Assembly: GCF_001661075.1 (NCBI RefSeq) | Contig: NZ_CP014870.1 | Span: 5,771,703 to 5,835,702 of the forward strand | Length of the DNA: 64,000 bases | Direction of reading: 5' to 3' | DNA from: Pseudomonas silesiensis | GTDB taxonomy: Bacteria; Pseudomonadota; Gammaproteobacteria; Pseudomonadales; Pseudomonadaceae | Part shown: piece by piece, positions 1 through 8,642 of the stretch | Numbering within the stretch: position 1 is the first letter of the stretch | Layout of the letters: each line of letters begins with the position of its first letter | The notes under the pieces: generated by a model | What the model was told of the DNA's origin: nothing | Database searches by the model: none | The model's input: the letters and a program-made list of their open reading frames with translations, nothing else | Translations under genes and position numbers: made by a program

Positions 1-231
1 CAGCGGCCGGTAAATCTCGATGCGATCTCCCGCCTGCACTGCCCGAGTGTCCGGATCGAGGATCTGCTTGGCGAAGATCCCCACAGGACAATCGGCCAGG
101 TCCAGTTCCGGAAACGCCTGACCGATACCCGACTGCTGCACAGCTGCTCGCACTGTCGTCCCCGCAGGCACCGTCACAGTGAGAAGCACCTGACGATCGA
201 CGGTGGCATACACCACCTCGACCTCGATCAT
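1..231 (-). CDS. rnfH: RnfH/RatB family protein, 3' end cut by window
   Basis: The reading frame runs from an ATG at 231 to the window edge, so the C-terminus is missing. It begins MIEVEVVYATVDRQ and continues with a ubiquitin-like (beta-grasp) pattern ending in GDRIEIYRPL, as in the RnfH (RatB) family of about 100 residues. The start lies 4 bases after the ratA stop codon, so the two genes are translated from one mRNA, the usual ratA-rnfH pair. The precise role of RnfH is not settled. The identification is firm from sequence and neighbour. Confidence 0.85.
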   Translation of the reverse strand, partial: MIEVEVVYATVDRQVLLTVTVPAGTTVRAAVQQSGIGQAFPELDLADCPVGIFAKQILDPDTRAVQAGDRIEIYRPL

Positions 232-235
232 TGCC

Positions 236-670
236 TCAACCATGTATCTGCCTGGCCCGCTGGCAGAACGCATCCACCAGCGTATTGGCCGCCTGATTGA
301 ACAACGGCCCCAAGGTGGCACGAATGATCGGCCCGGCGTAATCGAACGACAGGTCCAGGCTGATCTTGCACGCCTTCTCACCCAGCGGCTTGAACAACCA
401 CACGCCGTGCAGCTGAGTGAACGGACCTTTTTCAAGGTTCATTTCGATCGACTGTCCGGGCACCAGGGTATTGCGCGTCACGAAATGCTGACTCAGCCCG
501 CCTTTGGCTACGCCCACACTGGCGCGCATGTGCTCGGGGGAGCTTTCAAGGACTTCCGCCGAGGAGCACCACGGCAGAAACTCCGGATAACTCGCTACGT
601 CGTTGACCAGGTCATACAGCGCTTGCGCGGGGTACGGCAGCAGGGCCGAACGTTGAATGTGTGTCGTCAT
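236..670 (-). CDS. ratA: RatA-like START/polyketide cyclase family protein
   Basis: This 144-residue protein starts MTTHIQRSALLPYPAQ, with the typical START/Bet v1-like spacing (ALYDLVNDVASYPEFLPWC). RatA of E. coli associates with the 50S ribosomal subunit and blocks subunit joining; its relatives include the coenzyme Q-binding Coq10 group, so either role is possible here. An in-frame ATG 30 bases upstream would add ten residues not usual for the family, so the start at 670 is preferred. It precedes rnfH by 4 bases and lies on the strand opposite to smpB, a conserved neighbourhood. Confidence 0.88.
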   Translation of the reverse strand: MTTHIQRSALLPYPAQALYDLVNDVASYPEFLPWCSSAEVLESSPEHMRASVGVAKGGLSQHFVTRNTLVPGQSIEMNLEKGPFTQLHGVWLFKPLGEKACKISLDLSFDYAGPIIRATLGPLFNQAANTLVDAFCQRARQIHG

Positions 671-677
671 GTCAGCG

Positions 678-2081
678 TCACTTCCACAGCTGGGCGGCAA
701 ACACTACGAGAATGCCGATGGGCGCCACATAGCGCATCAAGAACAGGGACAGGGCGAACAAGATCGGGCTGCGGATCGACAATTCGTCGCGTACCGTTTC
801 CCGACCCATCACCCATCCCGCAAACACCACGAAACATAAACCACCGAGTGGCAACATGATTCGCGAGGTGAAGAAATCGATCACACCGAAGAAGTCCAGG
901 CCACCGGCCGCACCCCATTGATAGAGATGGAACATCCCGCCTTCGTTCACGAAAAACTTGGCTTGCTTCCATATATTGAAGGAAAAGACCGTACCCAGAC
1001 CGACAAACCAGCAAGTGAATGCCAACCAGAACGTCACCCAGGCGCGACTGACCCTGGTGCGTTCAACCAGGTAAGCCACCATCGGTTCGAGCAGGGAAAT
1101 CGCCGAGCTCCAGGCGGCAATCGCCACCAGTACGAAGAACACTACGCCCATCAACTGGCCGAACGCCACGTTGCCAAAGGCAAATGGCAGGCTGACGAAC
1201 ATCAGGCCCGGGCCCTCGCTTGGGTTCAGGCCCGCGGCAAACACAATCGGAAACAATGCCAGGCCCGCAACCAGGGAAACGAACGTATCCAGCAGCGCCA
1301 CGCCGACGATGGTGCCGGAAATCGACGAATCCTTCGGCATATAGGCGCCGTAGATCATGATCGAACCAACGCCAACGCTCAGGGAAAAGAACGCGTGCCC
1401 CATGGCCGGCAGCAAGCCGTCCAGGACCTTTTCCGGGTGGAAGTCGAACATGAAATGCACGCCTCCCATGAAATGGCCGGTGGTCATGCTGTAGCCCAGC
1501 AACACCAGGATCATCACGAACAGCAGCGGCATCATGATCCGCAGGCTGCGCTCAAGGCCGGCCACCACGCCCTTGGCGATCACGATGGCGGACAGCAGCA
1601 TGAAAATCGTGTGCCAAAGTGTCAGGCGCCAAGGATCGGCGATCACGTTGCCGAAATACGCGCCAACCTGGTCTGCCGTCACCCCCTGGAAGTCACCTCG
1701 CCCCATGTCGATGATGTAATCCAGCGACCAGCCGCCGACCACACTATAGAAAGACAGGATCAGCAGCGCCGTGATCATCCCGGCAAAAGCCCCCCAGGAC
1801 CACTTCGCCGAATGCCCCGCCTCCAGCGCCAACACCTTCAAGGCGTTGGCTGGACTCTGCCGGGCGCGACGGCCGATCAGGGTTTCCGCCAGCATGACCG
1901 GCACCCCGATCAGCGCGATACAGGCCAGGAACATCAGCACGAAGGCGCCGCCGCCATAGACGCCGACCATGTACGGGAATTTCCAGATACTACCCAGACC
2001 CACGGCCGAACCGGTCGCGGCGAGTATGAAGACCCAGCGGCTAGCCCAACTGCCGTGGACAGAAACCTTGTCTGTCGACAT
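678..2081 (-). CDS. Neurotransmitter:sodium symporter (NSS/SNF) family transporter
   Basis: This is a 467-residue integral membrane protein of the NSS family, which moves amino acids or related compounds with sodium. It starts MSTDKVSVHGSWASRWVF and soon shows the family signature GSAVGLGSIWKFPYMVGVYGGG, the unwound TM1 region that binds sodium and substrate. About 11-12 hydrophobic segments follow. A longer frame to 2132 exists, but the ATG at 2081 fits family length. The gene ends 8 bases upstream of the ratA start and is probably cotranscribed with it. The substrate cannot be told from sequence. Confidence 0.88.
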   Translation of the reverse strand: MSTDKVSVHGSWASRWVFILAATGSAVGLGSIWKFPYMVGVYGGGAFVLMFLACIALIGVPVMLAETLIGRRARQSPANALKVLALEAGHSAKWSWGAFAGMITALLILSFYSVVGGWSLDYIIDMGRGDFQGVTADQVGAYFGNVIADPWRLTLWHTIFMLLSAIVIAKGVVAGLERSLRIMMPLLFVMILVLLGYSMTTGHFMGGVHFMFDFHPEKVLDGLLPAMGHAFFSLSVGVGSIMIYGAYMPKDSSISGTIVGVALLDTFVSLVAGLALFPIVFAAGLNPSEGPGLMFVSLPFAFGNVAFGQLMGVVFFVLVAIAAWSSAISLLEPMVAYLVERTRVSRAWVTFWLAFTCWFVGLGTVFSFNIWKQAKFFVNEGGMFHLYQWGAAGGLDFFGVIDFFTSRIMLPLGGLCFVVFAGWVMGRETVRDELSIRSPILFALSLFLMRYVAPIGILVVFAAQLWK

Positions 2082-2184
2082 CGTTATCACGCCCAAGCGT
2101 TCGAAAAAGAGGCCGCATTGTCCGGGATTCAATCAACCTGCTCAAGCACGTAGCGAGACCGTAGCCGACTAGCTTGTAACTCCC

Positions 2185-2190
2185 TATAAT
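2185..2190 (+). promoter_or_regulatory. Candidate -10 box of smpB promoter
   Basis: A consensus TATAAT lies 10 bases before the smpB ATG. If used, the mRNA would have almost no leader. No good -35 hexamer is visible 16-18 bases upstream, so this is a tentative call. Confidence 0.35.
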
Positions 2191-2199
2191 GCCGCCCCT

Positions 2200-2682
2200 A
2201 TGGCTAAACAGAAGAAACACCCAACAGGGACCATCGCGCAAAATAAAAAGGCGCGACACGATTACTTCATCGAACATAAGTTCGAGGCTGGTCTGGTCCT
2301 GGCCGGCTGGGAAGTAAAAAGTCTGCGGGCAAGCAAGCTGCAACTGGTTGACAGTTATGTGCTGCTCAAGGATGGCGAAGCCTGGCTGCTCGGCAGCCAC
2401 ATTACGCCGCTGATGACCGCGAGCACCCACGTCATCGCCGATCCGACCCGCACCCGTAAATTGCTGCTCAACCGACGCGAGCTGGAAAAGCTGGCCGCTG
2501 CGGTGCAGCAAAAAGGCTACGCCTGCGTATGCCTGTCCTGGTACTGGAGCAAGCACATGGTCAAGTGCGAGATCGCTCTGGGCAAGGGCAAGAAGGAATA
2601 CGACAAGCGCGATACCGAACGCGAACGCGACGCCGGTCGCGAGTTGCAGCGCGCGGTGCGGAACAAGGGCAAGGAAGATTAA
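2200..2682 (+). CDS. smpB: SsrA-binding protein SmpB
   Basis: The 160-residue protein matches SmpB over its whole length: [25 protein letters not shown], then the OB-fold core with [11 protein letters not shown] and the basic C-terminal tail rich in K, R, D and E ([16 protein letters not shown]) that folds in the ribosome mRNA channel. SmpB binds tmRNA and loads it onto stalled ribosomes for trans-translation. Its RNA partner ssrA is in this window about 10 kb downstream. It is transcribed divergently from the NSS transporter. Confidence 0.97.
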   Translation: MAKQKKHPTGTIAQNKKARHDYFIEHKFEAGLVLAGWEVKSLRASKLQLVDSYVLLKDGEAWLLGSHITPLMTASTHVIADPTRTRKLLLNRRELEKLAAAVQQKGYACVCLSWYWSKHMVKCEIALGKGKKEYDKRDTERERDAGRELQRAVRNKGKED

Positions 2683-2706
2683 TTCTCTTTTTGCCTGAGA
2701 CCGCCA

Positions 2707-2796
2707 TCGCGAGCAAGCTCGCTCCCACAGGTTCCGTAGATGCCGACATTTTTACGGCAAACCTGGAACCTTGTGGGAGCGGGCTTGCCCGCGATG
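2707..2796. repeat. Pseudomonas REP pair (inverted doublet)
   Basis: Two copies of the REP core lie head to head: CGCGAGCAAGCTCGCTCCCAC at about 2709-2728 and its inverse GTGGGAGCGGGCTTGCCCGCG at about 2773-2793. Such doublets between genes are spread by RAYT transposases and often sit at the 3' ends of transcripts. Here they separate the convergent smpB and lldR genes. Confidence 0.9.
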
Positions 2797-2826
2797 CGAT
2801 CGCATAAACAATACAAAACCCACTGA

Positions 2827-3594
2827 CTACATCCCCTTGCGCCGCTCCGCCCGAGCCACCCGCTGCACTTCCTGACGCACCTCCTCCAGCACTTCCTGCA
2901 CATACAAAATATGTCGGCTGGAGACTTCCCGCGCCTGCTCCGCCCTGCCTTCGATAATCGCCAGGTACAACTCCCGGTGCTGTGAAATCAGCATGTCGCG
3001 GGTTTCGGTGCGTTGCTTGTACATCCCGCCGATGTTGGTCACCACATTGCGCTTGAGCAGATCGAACAGCCCGCGAATGGTGTGCAGCAACACCGCGTTG
3101 TGACTGGCTTCAGCGATCGCCAGGTGGAATTTCGCATCCGCTGCGCCCTCTTCCGCACGGCTCACCTCATCGTGGCGCGTGTAGCAGTCCTGCAATTCGT
3201 TGAAAGCGGTGGTCAGTCGTTCGCGATCGACATCCGTCGCACGCATTGCCGCGTAATAGGCACAAGACGCTTCCAGGGTGTGGCGAAACTCCAGCAGGTC
3301 GCGCTGGGCTTCAGGGTTGCTTTCCAGCAGATGCAGCAGCGGATCGCTGAACGTCGTTCCCAGCGACTCCACCACATAATTGCCGCCACCCTGACGACTG
3401 ACCAGCAAGCCCTTGGCCGCCAGTTTCTGAATGGCCTCGCGCAACGAAGGGCGTGACACGCCAAACTGCTCGGCCAACGCACGTTCGGCCGGCAGACGCT
3501 CACCGGCCTTCAGGGTGCCCTCGAGAATCATTCCCTCGAGTCGCTGGACAATATCGTCAGACAAACGGCGCTGACGTATCTGATTAAACCCCAT
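2827..3594 (-). CDS. lldR: GntR/FadR-family lactate-responsive regulator LldR
   Basis: This 255-residue protein has an N-terminal winged HTH (ERLPAERALAEQFGVSRPSLREAIQKLAAKGLL, residues about 38-70) followed by an all-helical FCD effector domain, the FadR-subfamily layout. LldR represses lactate-use genes and is released by lactate. The gene is divergent from lldP, and a perfect palindrome of the LldR type (3790-3806) lies between them, which supports the assignment over the close paralogues GlcC and PdhR. The start ATG at 3594 gives the usual length. Confidence 0.87.
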   Translation of the reverse strand: MGFNQIRQRRLSDDIVQRLEGMILEGTLKAGERLPAERALAEQFGVSRPSLREAIQKLAAKGLLVSRQGGGNYVVESLGTTFSDPLLHLLESNPEAQRDLLEFRHTLEASCAYYAAMRATDVDRERLTTAFNELQDCYTRHDEVSRAEEGAADAKFHLAIAEASHNAVLLHTIRGLFDLLKRNVVTNIGGMYKQRTETRDMLISQHRELYLAIIEGRAEQAREVSSRHILYVQEVLEEVRQEVQRVARAERRKGM

Positions 3595-3789
3595 AACTCA
3601 CTTCTCCACGGTCCCGACGGCTCGCCGGGCCTTCTATTCTGGCCGATCCGCGCCGCGCCAGCACCCGTATCAGCATGCGCGGGTTCGACCGCATCAGACC
3701 ACCCACGCACCGCCTATTCGACAAAAGTTGCAGGGTGACAAATTGACACGCTGCCCATAAGGCTTTTACCCTAGCCAACAGCGATTGTA

Positions 3790-3806
3790 AATTGGTATTA
3801 CCAATT
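3790..3806. promoter_or_regulatory. LldR operator
   Basis: AATTGGTATTACCAATT is a perfect 17-bp palindrome around one central base. It matches the AATTGGNNNNACCAATT pattern known for LldR of E. coli and Pseudomonas. It lies between lldR and lldP, 53 bases before the lldP ATG, where it could control both directions. Confidence 0.85.
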
Positions 3807-3858
3807 AACCAAGCACGCTGACCAGTGCCTGACCAACAACAATTAGGGGCCACCCCAT

Positions 3859-5553
3859 ATGCAAACCTGGCAACAGCTCTATAGTCCGCTCGGCAGTCTC
3901 GGCCTTTCCGCGCTCGCGGCCGTCATTCCCATCGTGTTTTTCTTCCTGGCCTTGGCCGTGTTCCGCCTCAAGGGGCATGTGGCCGGCAGCATCACACTGG
4001 CCTTGTCCATCGCAGTGGCGATCTTCGCGTTCCAGATGCCTGTCGACATGGCGTTCGCTGCCGCCGGCTACGGGTTCGCCTATGGCCTGTGGCCGATTGC
4101 CTGGATCATCGTCGCGGCGGTGTTCCTCTACAAACTCACGGTCAAGAGCGGCCAGTTCGAAGTGATCCGCAGCTCGGTGCTGTCGATTACCGATGACCAG
4201 CGCCTGCAAGTGCTGTTGATCGGCTTTTGCTTCGGTGCGTTCCTGGAAGGTGCCGCCGGTTTCGGTGCGCCGGTCGCGATTACCGCCGCACTGCTGGTGG
4301 GACTGGGCTTCAACCCGCTGTACGCCGCAGGCCTGTGCCTGATCGCCAACACCGCACCGGTCGCCTTTGGTGCCCTGGGGATCCCGATCATCGTCGCCGG
4401 GCAAGTCACCGGCATCGACGCGTTCAAGATCGGCGCCATGACCGGCCGTCAATTGCCGCTGCTGTCGCTGTTCGTACCGTTCTGGCTGGTGTTCATGATG
4501 GACGGCCTGCGCGGCGTGCGGGAAACCTGGCCGGCAGCGCTGGTGGCGGGCCTGAGCTTTGCCATCACCCAGTACTTCACCTCCAACTTCATCGGCCCGG
4601 AACTGCCGGACATCACCTCGGCCCTGGCCAGCCTGATTTCCCTGACCCTGTTCCTGAAAGTCTGGCAGCCGAAACGTGCCGCAGGCCAACACATCGTCGG
4701 CGCCGTCTCGGCTTCGGTGGTGAGCGCCAGCGCCGGCGGTTTCGGCCTGCCGCGCAGCACCGTGGCGTCGCCCTACAGCTTCGGTGAAATCCTCAAGGCC
4801 TGGTCGCCGTTCCTGATCCTCACCGTGCTGGTCACCATCTGGACCCTGAAACCGTTCAAGGCAATGTTCGCCGCTGGCGGCTCGATGTACAGCTGGGTGT
4901 TTAACATCGCCATCCCGCACCTCGATCAATTGGTGATCAAGGTCGCACCGATCGTGACCGCCCCGACAGCCATCCCGGCGGTGTTCAAACTCGACCCGAT
5001 TTCCGCGACCGGTACAGCGATCTTCTTCTCGGCGCTGATCTCGATGCTGGTGCTGAATATCAATGTCAGAACTGGTCTGACCACTTTGAAAGAGACCTTC
5101 TACGAGCTGCGCTGGCCGATTCTGTCCATCGGCATGGTGCTGGCATTTGCCTTCGTCACCAACTACTCGGGCATGTCCTCGACCATGGCCCTGGTGCTGG
5201 CCGGCACCGGCGCAGCGTTCCCGTTCTTCTCGCCGTTCCTCGGCTGGCTGGGCGTGTTCCTGACCGGTTCCGATACCTCGTCCAACGCATTGTTCAGCTC
5301 GCTGCAAGCGACCACCGCGCACCAGATCGGCGTCAGCGATGTGTTGCTGGTAGCGGCGAACACCAGTGGCGGCGTGACCGGCAAGATGATCTCGCCACAA
5401 TCGATCGCCGTGGCCTGCGCCGCGACCGGTCTGGTGGGCAAGGAATCGGATCTGTTCCGCTTCACGCTCAAGCACAGCCTGTTCTTTGCAACGATTGTCG
5501 GCTTGATCACCTACGCCCAGGCCTACTGGTTCACCGGCATGCTGGTGCACTGA
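3859..5553 (+). CDS. lldP: L-lactate permease
   Basis: The 564-residue protein is a lactate permease (LctP family) with about 12-14 hydrophobic segments. It begins [20 protein letters not shown] and contains family stretches such as [17 protein letters not shown] and [14 protein letters not shown]. It brings lactate, and often glycolate, into the cell with protons. It is the first gene of the lactate operon behind the LldR operator. A 142-base gap with a hairpin separates it from lldE, so downstream genes may be expressed at a different level. Confidence 0.95.
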   Translation: MQTWQQLYSPLGSLGLSALAAVIPIVFFFLALAVFRLKGHVAGSITLALSIAVAIFAFQMPVDMAFAAAGYGFAYGLWPIAWIIVAAVFLYKLTVKSGQFEVIRSSVLSITDDQRLQVLLIGFCFGAFLEGAAGFGAPVAITAALLVGLGFNPLYAAGLCLIANTAPVAFGALGIPIIVAGQVTGIDAFKIGAMTGRQLPLLSLFVPFWLVFMMDGLRGVRETWPAALVAGLSFAITQYFTSNFIGPELPDITSALASLISLTLFLKVWQPKRAAGQHIVGAVSASVVSASAGGFGLPRSTVASPYSFGEILKAWSPFLILTVLVTIWTLKPFKAMFAAGGSMYSWVFNIAIPHLDQLVIKVAPIVTAPTAIPAVFKLDPISATGTAIFFSALISMLVLNINVRTGLTTLKETFYELRWPILSIGMVLAFAFVTNYSGMSSTMALVLAGTGAAFPFFSPFLGWLGVFLTGSDTSSNALFSSLQATTAHQIGVSDVLLVAANTSGGVTGKMISPQSIAVACAATGLVGKESDLFRFTLKHSLFFATIVGLITYAQAYWFTGMLVH

Positions 5554-5570
5554 GAACGATAAGAAAAACC

Positions 5571-5595
5571 GACGCCGGACCACGACTCCGGCGTC
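5571..5595 (+). terminator. Stem-loop in lldP-lldE gap
   Basis: GACGCCGGA and TCCGGCGTC pair perfectly around a 7-base loop just after the lldP stop. No T-run follows, so this is more likely an mRNA-stabilising or partial attenuating hairpin than a full terminator. Confidence 0.5.
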
Positions 5596-5695
5596 AGCTA
5601 TTCACCACCCGGTCTGCAAGGCTGCTGAAAGCTTTCCACTCTATATTCAGCAGCCTCAGCGGACGGATAACCGGGACCACCCGGAGACACGCCTG

Positions 5696-6520
5696 ATGAG
5701 CGAGCTTTTTTACAACGCTGTGCCGAACGCGACCCGCGTCGCCCCGCCACTGCCCGAGCCCCGGCAATACCCCACCGAGAAACCGTCACGGGTCTACTTG
5801 TTCGGCACCTGCGTCGTGGATCTGTTCTACCCCGAAGCCGGGATGGACGCGATTCACCTGCTGGAACGCGAAGGCATCCGTGTCGACTATCCGCAAGGGC
5901 AAAGCTGCTGCGGGCAACCGGCCTACACCTCGGGTTATACCGAACAGGCCCGGACCGTGGCGCGCTCGCAACTGGCGCTGTTTGCCGGGGATTACCCGGT
6001 GGTGGTGCCGTCGGGTTCTTGCGCGGGCATGTTGCGCGAACATTACGCCGACTTGTTCAAGGACGAGCCGCAGACGTTGAAACAGGTTCAGGCCCTGGCC
6101 GCCCGGACCTATGAACTGGCCGAGTTCCTGCTGTTTGTCTGCAAGGTACAGCTCAAGGACAGCGGCGATCCGGTGAAAGTGGCGTTGCACACCTCGTGCT
6201 CGGCACGCCGCGAGATGAACACCCACCTGCACGGCCGCGAACTGTTGGCGCAACTGGGCAACGTGGAGCGAGTCGACCACAGCCACGAAAGCGAATGCTG
6301 TGGCTTCGGCGGGACTTTCAGCGTCCGTATGCCAGACATTTCCGGCGCAATGGTGGCTGACAAGACCCGATCGTTGAAGGAATCCGGCGCACACCAGGTA
6401 CTCAGTGCCGACTGCGGTTGCCTGATGAACATCAACGGCTCGCTGGAGAAACAGCGGGAAGCGTTGCGCGGCCAACACCTGGCCAGCTTCCTCTGGCAGC
6501 GAACTGGAGGCGCCCGATGA
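5696..6520 (+). CDS. lldE: L-lactate dehydrogenase complex subunit LldE/LutA (CCG-domain protein)
   Basis: This 274-residue protein carries two cysteine-rich CCG domains: SCCGQPAYTSGY at about residue 68 and ESECCGFGGTFS at about 200, which bind an iron-sulfur cluster. It is the LldE/LutA/YkgE subunit of the three-part L-lactate oxidising complex that feeds electrons to the respiratory chain. The N-terminus is about 30 residues longer than in many homologues, but GGAG lies 8-9 bases before this ATG. Its stop overlaps the lldF start by ATGA. The LldEFG type replaces the flavin enzyme LldD found in other pseudomonads. Confidence 0.9.
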   Translation: MSELFYNAVPNATRVAPPLPEPRQYPTEKPSRVYLFGTCVVDLFYPEAGMDAIHLLEREGIRVDYPQGQSCCGQPAYTSGYTEQARTVARSQLALFAGDYPVVVPSGSCAGMLREHYADLFKDEPQTLKQVQALAARTYELAEFLLFVCKVQLKDSGDPVKVALHTSCSARREMNTHLHGRELLAQLGNVERVDHSHESECCGFGGTFSVRMPDISGAMVADKTRSLKESGAHQVLSADCGCLMNINGSLEKQREALRGQHLASFLWQRTGGAR

Positions 6521-7971
6521 ACGCTTCCGCGATTATTCCTACGGTTGCCGTAGAAGAAGACTTCCGTGCCCGGGCTCACGAGGCGTTGGGTGACAAGCAA
6601 CTGCGAAACAACTTTCGCACTGCGATGGATTCACTGATGACCAAACGGGCAGCGTCCTTCAGCGATGCCCATGAAAGAGAACATCTGCGAGTGCTGGGCA
6701 ATGCTGTCCGCGCCCGTGCGTTATCCAAGTTGCCCGACCTGCTCGAGCAACTTGAACAGAACCTGACCCGCAACGGTGTGACAGTGCACTGGGCGGAAAC
6801 GGTGGACGAGGCCAATGGCATCGTCCTGTCGATCATCCGCGCTCACGAGGGGCGGCAAGTGATCAAGGGCAAATCGATGGTCAGCGAAGAGATGGAGATG
6901 AACCACGTCCTCGCTGAACAGGGCATTGAATGCCTGGAATCGGACATGGGCGAGTACATCGTCCAGCTCGACCACGAGAAGCCTTCACACATTATTATGC
7001 CGGCGATCCACAAGAATGCCGGTCAGGTCGCGTCCTTGTTCCACGACAAACTTGGCGTGGAATACACCAAGGACGTTGACCAACTCATTCAGATCGGTCG
7101 CAAAGTCTTGCGACAGAAATTTTTCGAAGCGGACATCGGCGTCTCCGGCGTCAACTTCGCCGTGGCCGAAACCGGCACCCTGCTGCTGGTGGAAAACGAA
7201 GGCAACGGGCGCATGACCACTACAGTGCCGCCGGTGCACATCGCCGTCACCGGCATCGAAAAAGTCGTGGAAAACCTGCGCGACGTGGTGCCGCTTTTGT
7301 CGCTGCTGACTCGCTCTGCGCTGGGCCAGCCGATCACCACCTACGTCAACATGATCTCCGGCCCGCGCAAGGAACATGAACTCGACGGCCCGCAGGAAGT
7401 GCACCTGGTACTGCTCGACAATGGTCGCAGCCAGGCCTTCGCCGACAGTGAACTGCGCCAGACCCTGAACTGCATCCGTTGCGGCGCCTGCATGAATCAT
7501 TGCCCGGTCTACACTCGAATCGGCGGTCACGCCTATGGCGAGGTTTACCCGGGGCCCATCGGAAAAATCATCACCCCGCACATGGTCGGCCTGGCGAAAG
7601 TCCCGGATCACCCGAGTGCTTCGTCACTGTGCGGTGCCTGTGGTGAAGTCTGCCCGGTAAAAATCCCGATTCCCGCCTTGCTGCGACGTCTGCGGGAAGA
7701 GAACGTCAAAGCGCCGGACAGCCCGCACCAAGTGATGCGCGGCCAGGGCAGCAAATATTCGCGCAAGGAACGCTTTATCTGGAACGCCTGGGCCAGGCTC
7801 AACAGTTCGCCGACGCTCTATCGCCTGTTCGGCTTTTTCGCCACCCGCTTGCGGGCCCTCGCGCCGAGCAATGTCGGGCCGTGGACACAAAATCACAGCG
7901 CACCGAAACCCGCTGCCCGCTCACTGCATGACATGGCCCGCGAGCATCTGGCCAAACAGGGAGACCGTTGA
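6517..7971 (+). CDS. lldF: L-lactate dehydrogenase complex iron-sulfur subunit LldF/LutB
   Basis: The 484-residue protein is the LutB/LldF subunit. It has an LUD domain (about 70-300) and then ferredoxin-type clusters, CIRCGACMNHCPVY near residue 325 and LCGACGEVCPVKIP near 371, each suited to a 4Fe-4S centre. The C-terminus matches the LutB C-terminal domain. The ATG at 6517 overlaps the lldE stop, and an upstream in-frame ATG is rejected because it lies inside lldE. The stop overlaps the lldG start by one base (TGATG). Tight coupling suggests equal subunit production. Confidence 0.92.
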   Translation: MNASAIIPTVAVEEDFRARAHEALGDKQLRNNFRTAMDSLMTKRAASFSDAHEREHLRVLGNAVRARALSKLPDLLEQLEQNLTRNGVTVHWAETVDEANGIVLSIIRAHEGRQVIKGKSMVSEEMEMNHVLAEQGIECLESDMGEYIVQLDHEKPSHIIMPAIHKNAGQVASLFHDKLGVEYTKDVDQLIQIGRKVLRQKFFEADIGVSGVNFAVAETGTLLLVENEGNGRMTTTVPPVHIAVTGIEKVVENLRDVVPLLSLLTRSALGQPITTYVNMISGPRKEHELDGPQEVHLVLLDNGRSQAFADSELRQTLNCIRCGACMNHCPVYTRIGGHAYGEVYPGPIGKIITPHMVGLAKVPDHPSASSLCGACGEVCPVKIPIPALLRRLREENVKAPDSPHQVMRGQGSKYSRKERFIWNAWARLNSSPTLYRLFGFFATRLRALAPSNVGPWTQNHSAPKPAARSLHDMAREHLAKQGDR

Positions 7972-8642
7972 TGAGCGCCAAGCAAAATATCCTCGCCAAG
8001 CTGCGCAAAAGTCTGACAGGCACTACACCAGTGCCTGACGAGTTCAACGTCGAACTGGTGACCCAGCCCTACACCTACACGCCCGAACAACGCATCCCGC
8101 AACTGCGCAAACTGATGGAAGCGGTGCACACGGAAATCCATCTGACGTCCGGCGCCAGTTGGCCCGAGTTGCTGGCCCAATTGCTGAGCGATCGTCAGCT
8201 GCCGAGCTTGCTGATTGCACCGACTACGCCACACGGTCAACGTGTCACTCAACACTGGGCGAAAAATCCCGGACTACCGGCACTCAAAACCTACGAGCGA
8301 CCGGTTGAAGAATGGAAAGCCGAGCTGTTCAACGACACCCCGGCCAGTCTCACGACCACCCTCGGCGCCATCGCCGCGACAGGCAGCCTGATTCTCTGGC
8401 CAACGCGGGAAGAACCGCGCCTGATGAGCCTGGTGCCGCCGGTGCATTTTGCCCTGCTCAAGGCCAGTGAAATCCGCGACAACTTCTTTCAGGTGCAGCA
8501 GGAATTCGAATGGGCCCAAGGCATGCCGACCAATGCGTTGCTGGTGTCCGGCCCGTCGAAAACCGCCGACATCGAGCAGGTTCTGGCTTACGGGGCTCAC
8601 GGTCCGAAAGACCTGGTGGTTCTGATCCTGGAGGACCAATGA
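7971..8642 (+). CDS. lldG: L-lactate dehydrogenase complex subunit LldG/LutC (LUD domain)
   Basis: This 223-residue protein starts MSAKQNILAKLRKSL and consists mainly of an LUD domain, with the conserved LVPPVHFALLKASEI segment near the C-terminal third. It is the third subunit of the LutABC/LldEFG complex. An alternative TTG at 7968 is possible, but the ATG at 7971, coupled to the lldF stop, is more likely. Its own stop overlaps the next start (ATGA), placing the D-lactate enzyme under the same translation unit. Confidence 0.9.
   Translation: MSAKQNILAKLRKSLTGTTPVPDEFNVELVTQPYTYTPEQRIPQLRKLMEAVHTEIHLTSGASWPELLAQLLSDRQLPSLLIAPTTPHGQRVTQHWAKNPGLPALKTYERPVEEWKAELFNDTPASLTTTLGAIAATGSLILWPTREEPRLMSLVPPVHFALLKASEIRDNFFQVQQEFEWAQGMPTNALLVSGPSKTADIEQVLAYGAHGPKDLVVLILEDQ

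Noticed and set aside
918..2153. Long plus-strand frame of 411 codons across the NSS transporter
   Set aside because: It is the antisense shadow of a clear membrane transporter; the composition (H, R, Q, E rich) matches no protein family.
2707..2796. CRISPR-like or terminator interpretation of the paired repeats
   Set aside because: Only inverted doublets of the known Pseudomonas REP core are present, with no regular spacers; no CRISPR array is seen anywhere in the window.
3805..5583. 592-codon minus-strand frame opposite lldP
   Set aside because: Antisense to a well-supported permease; high H, R, Q, D and G content is typical of shadow frames in GC-rich DNA.
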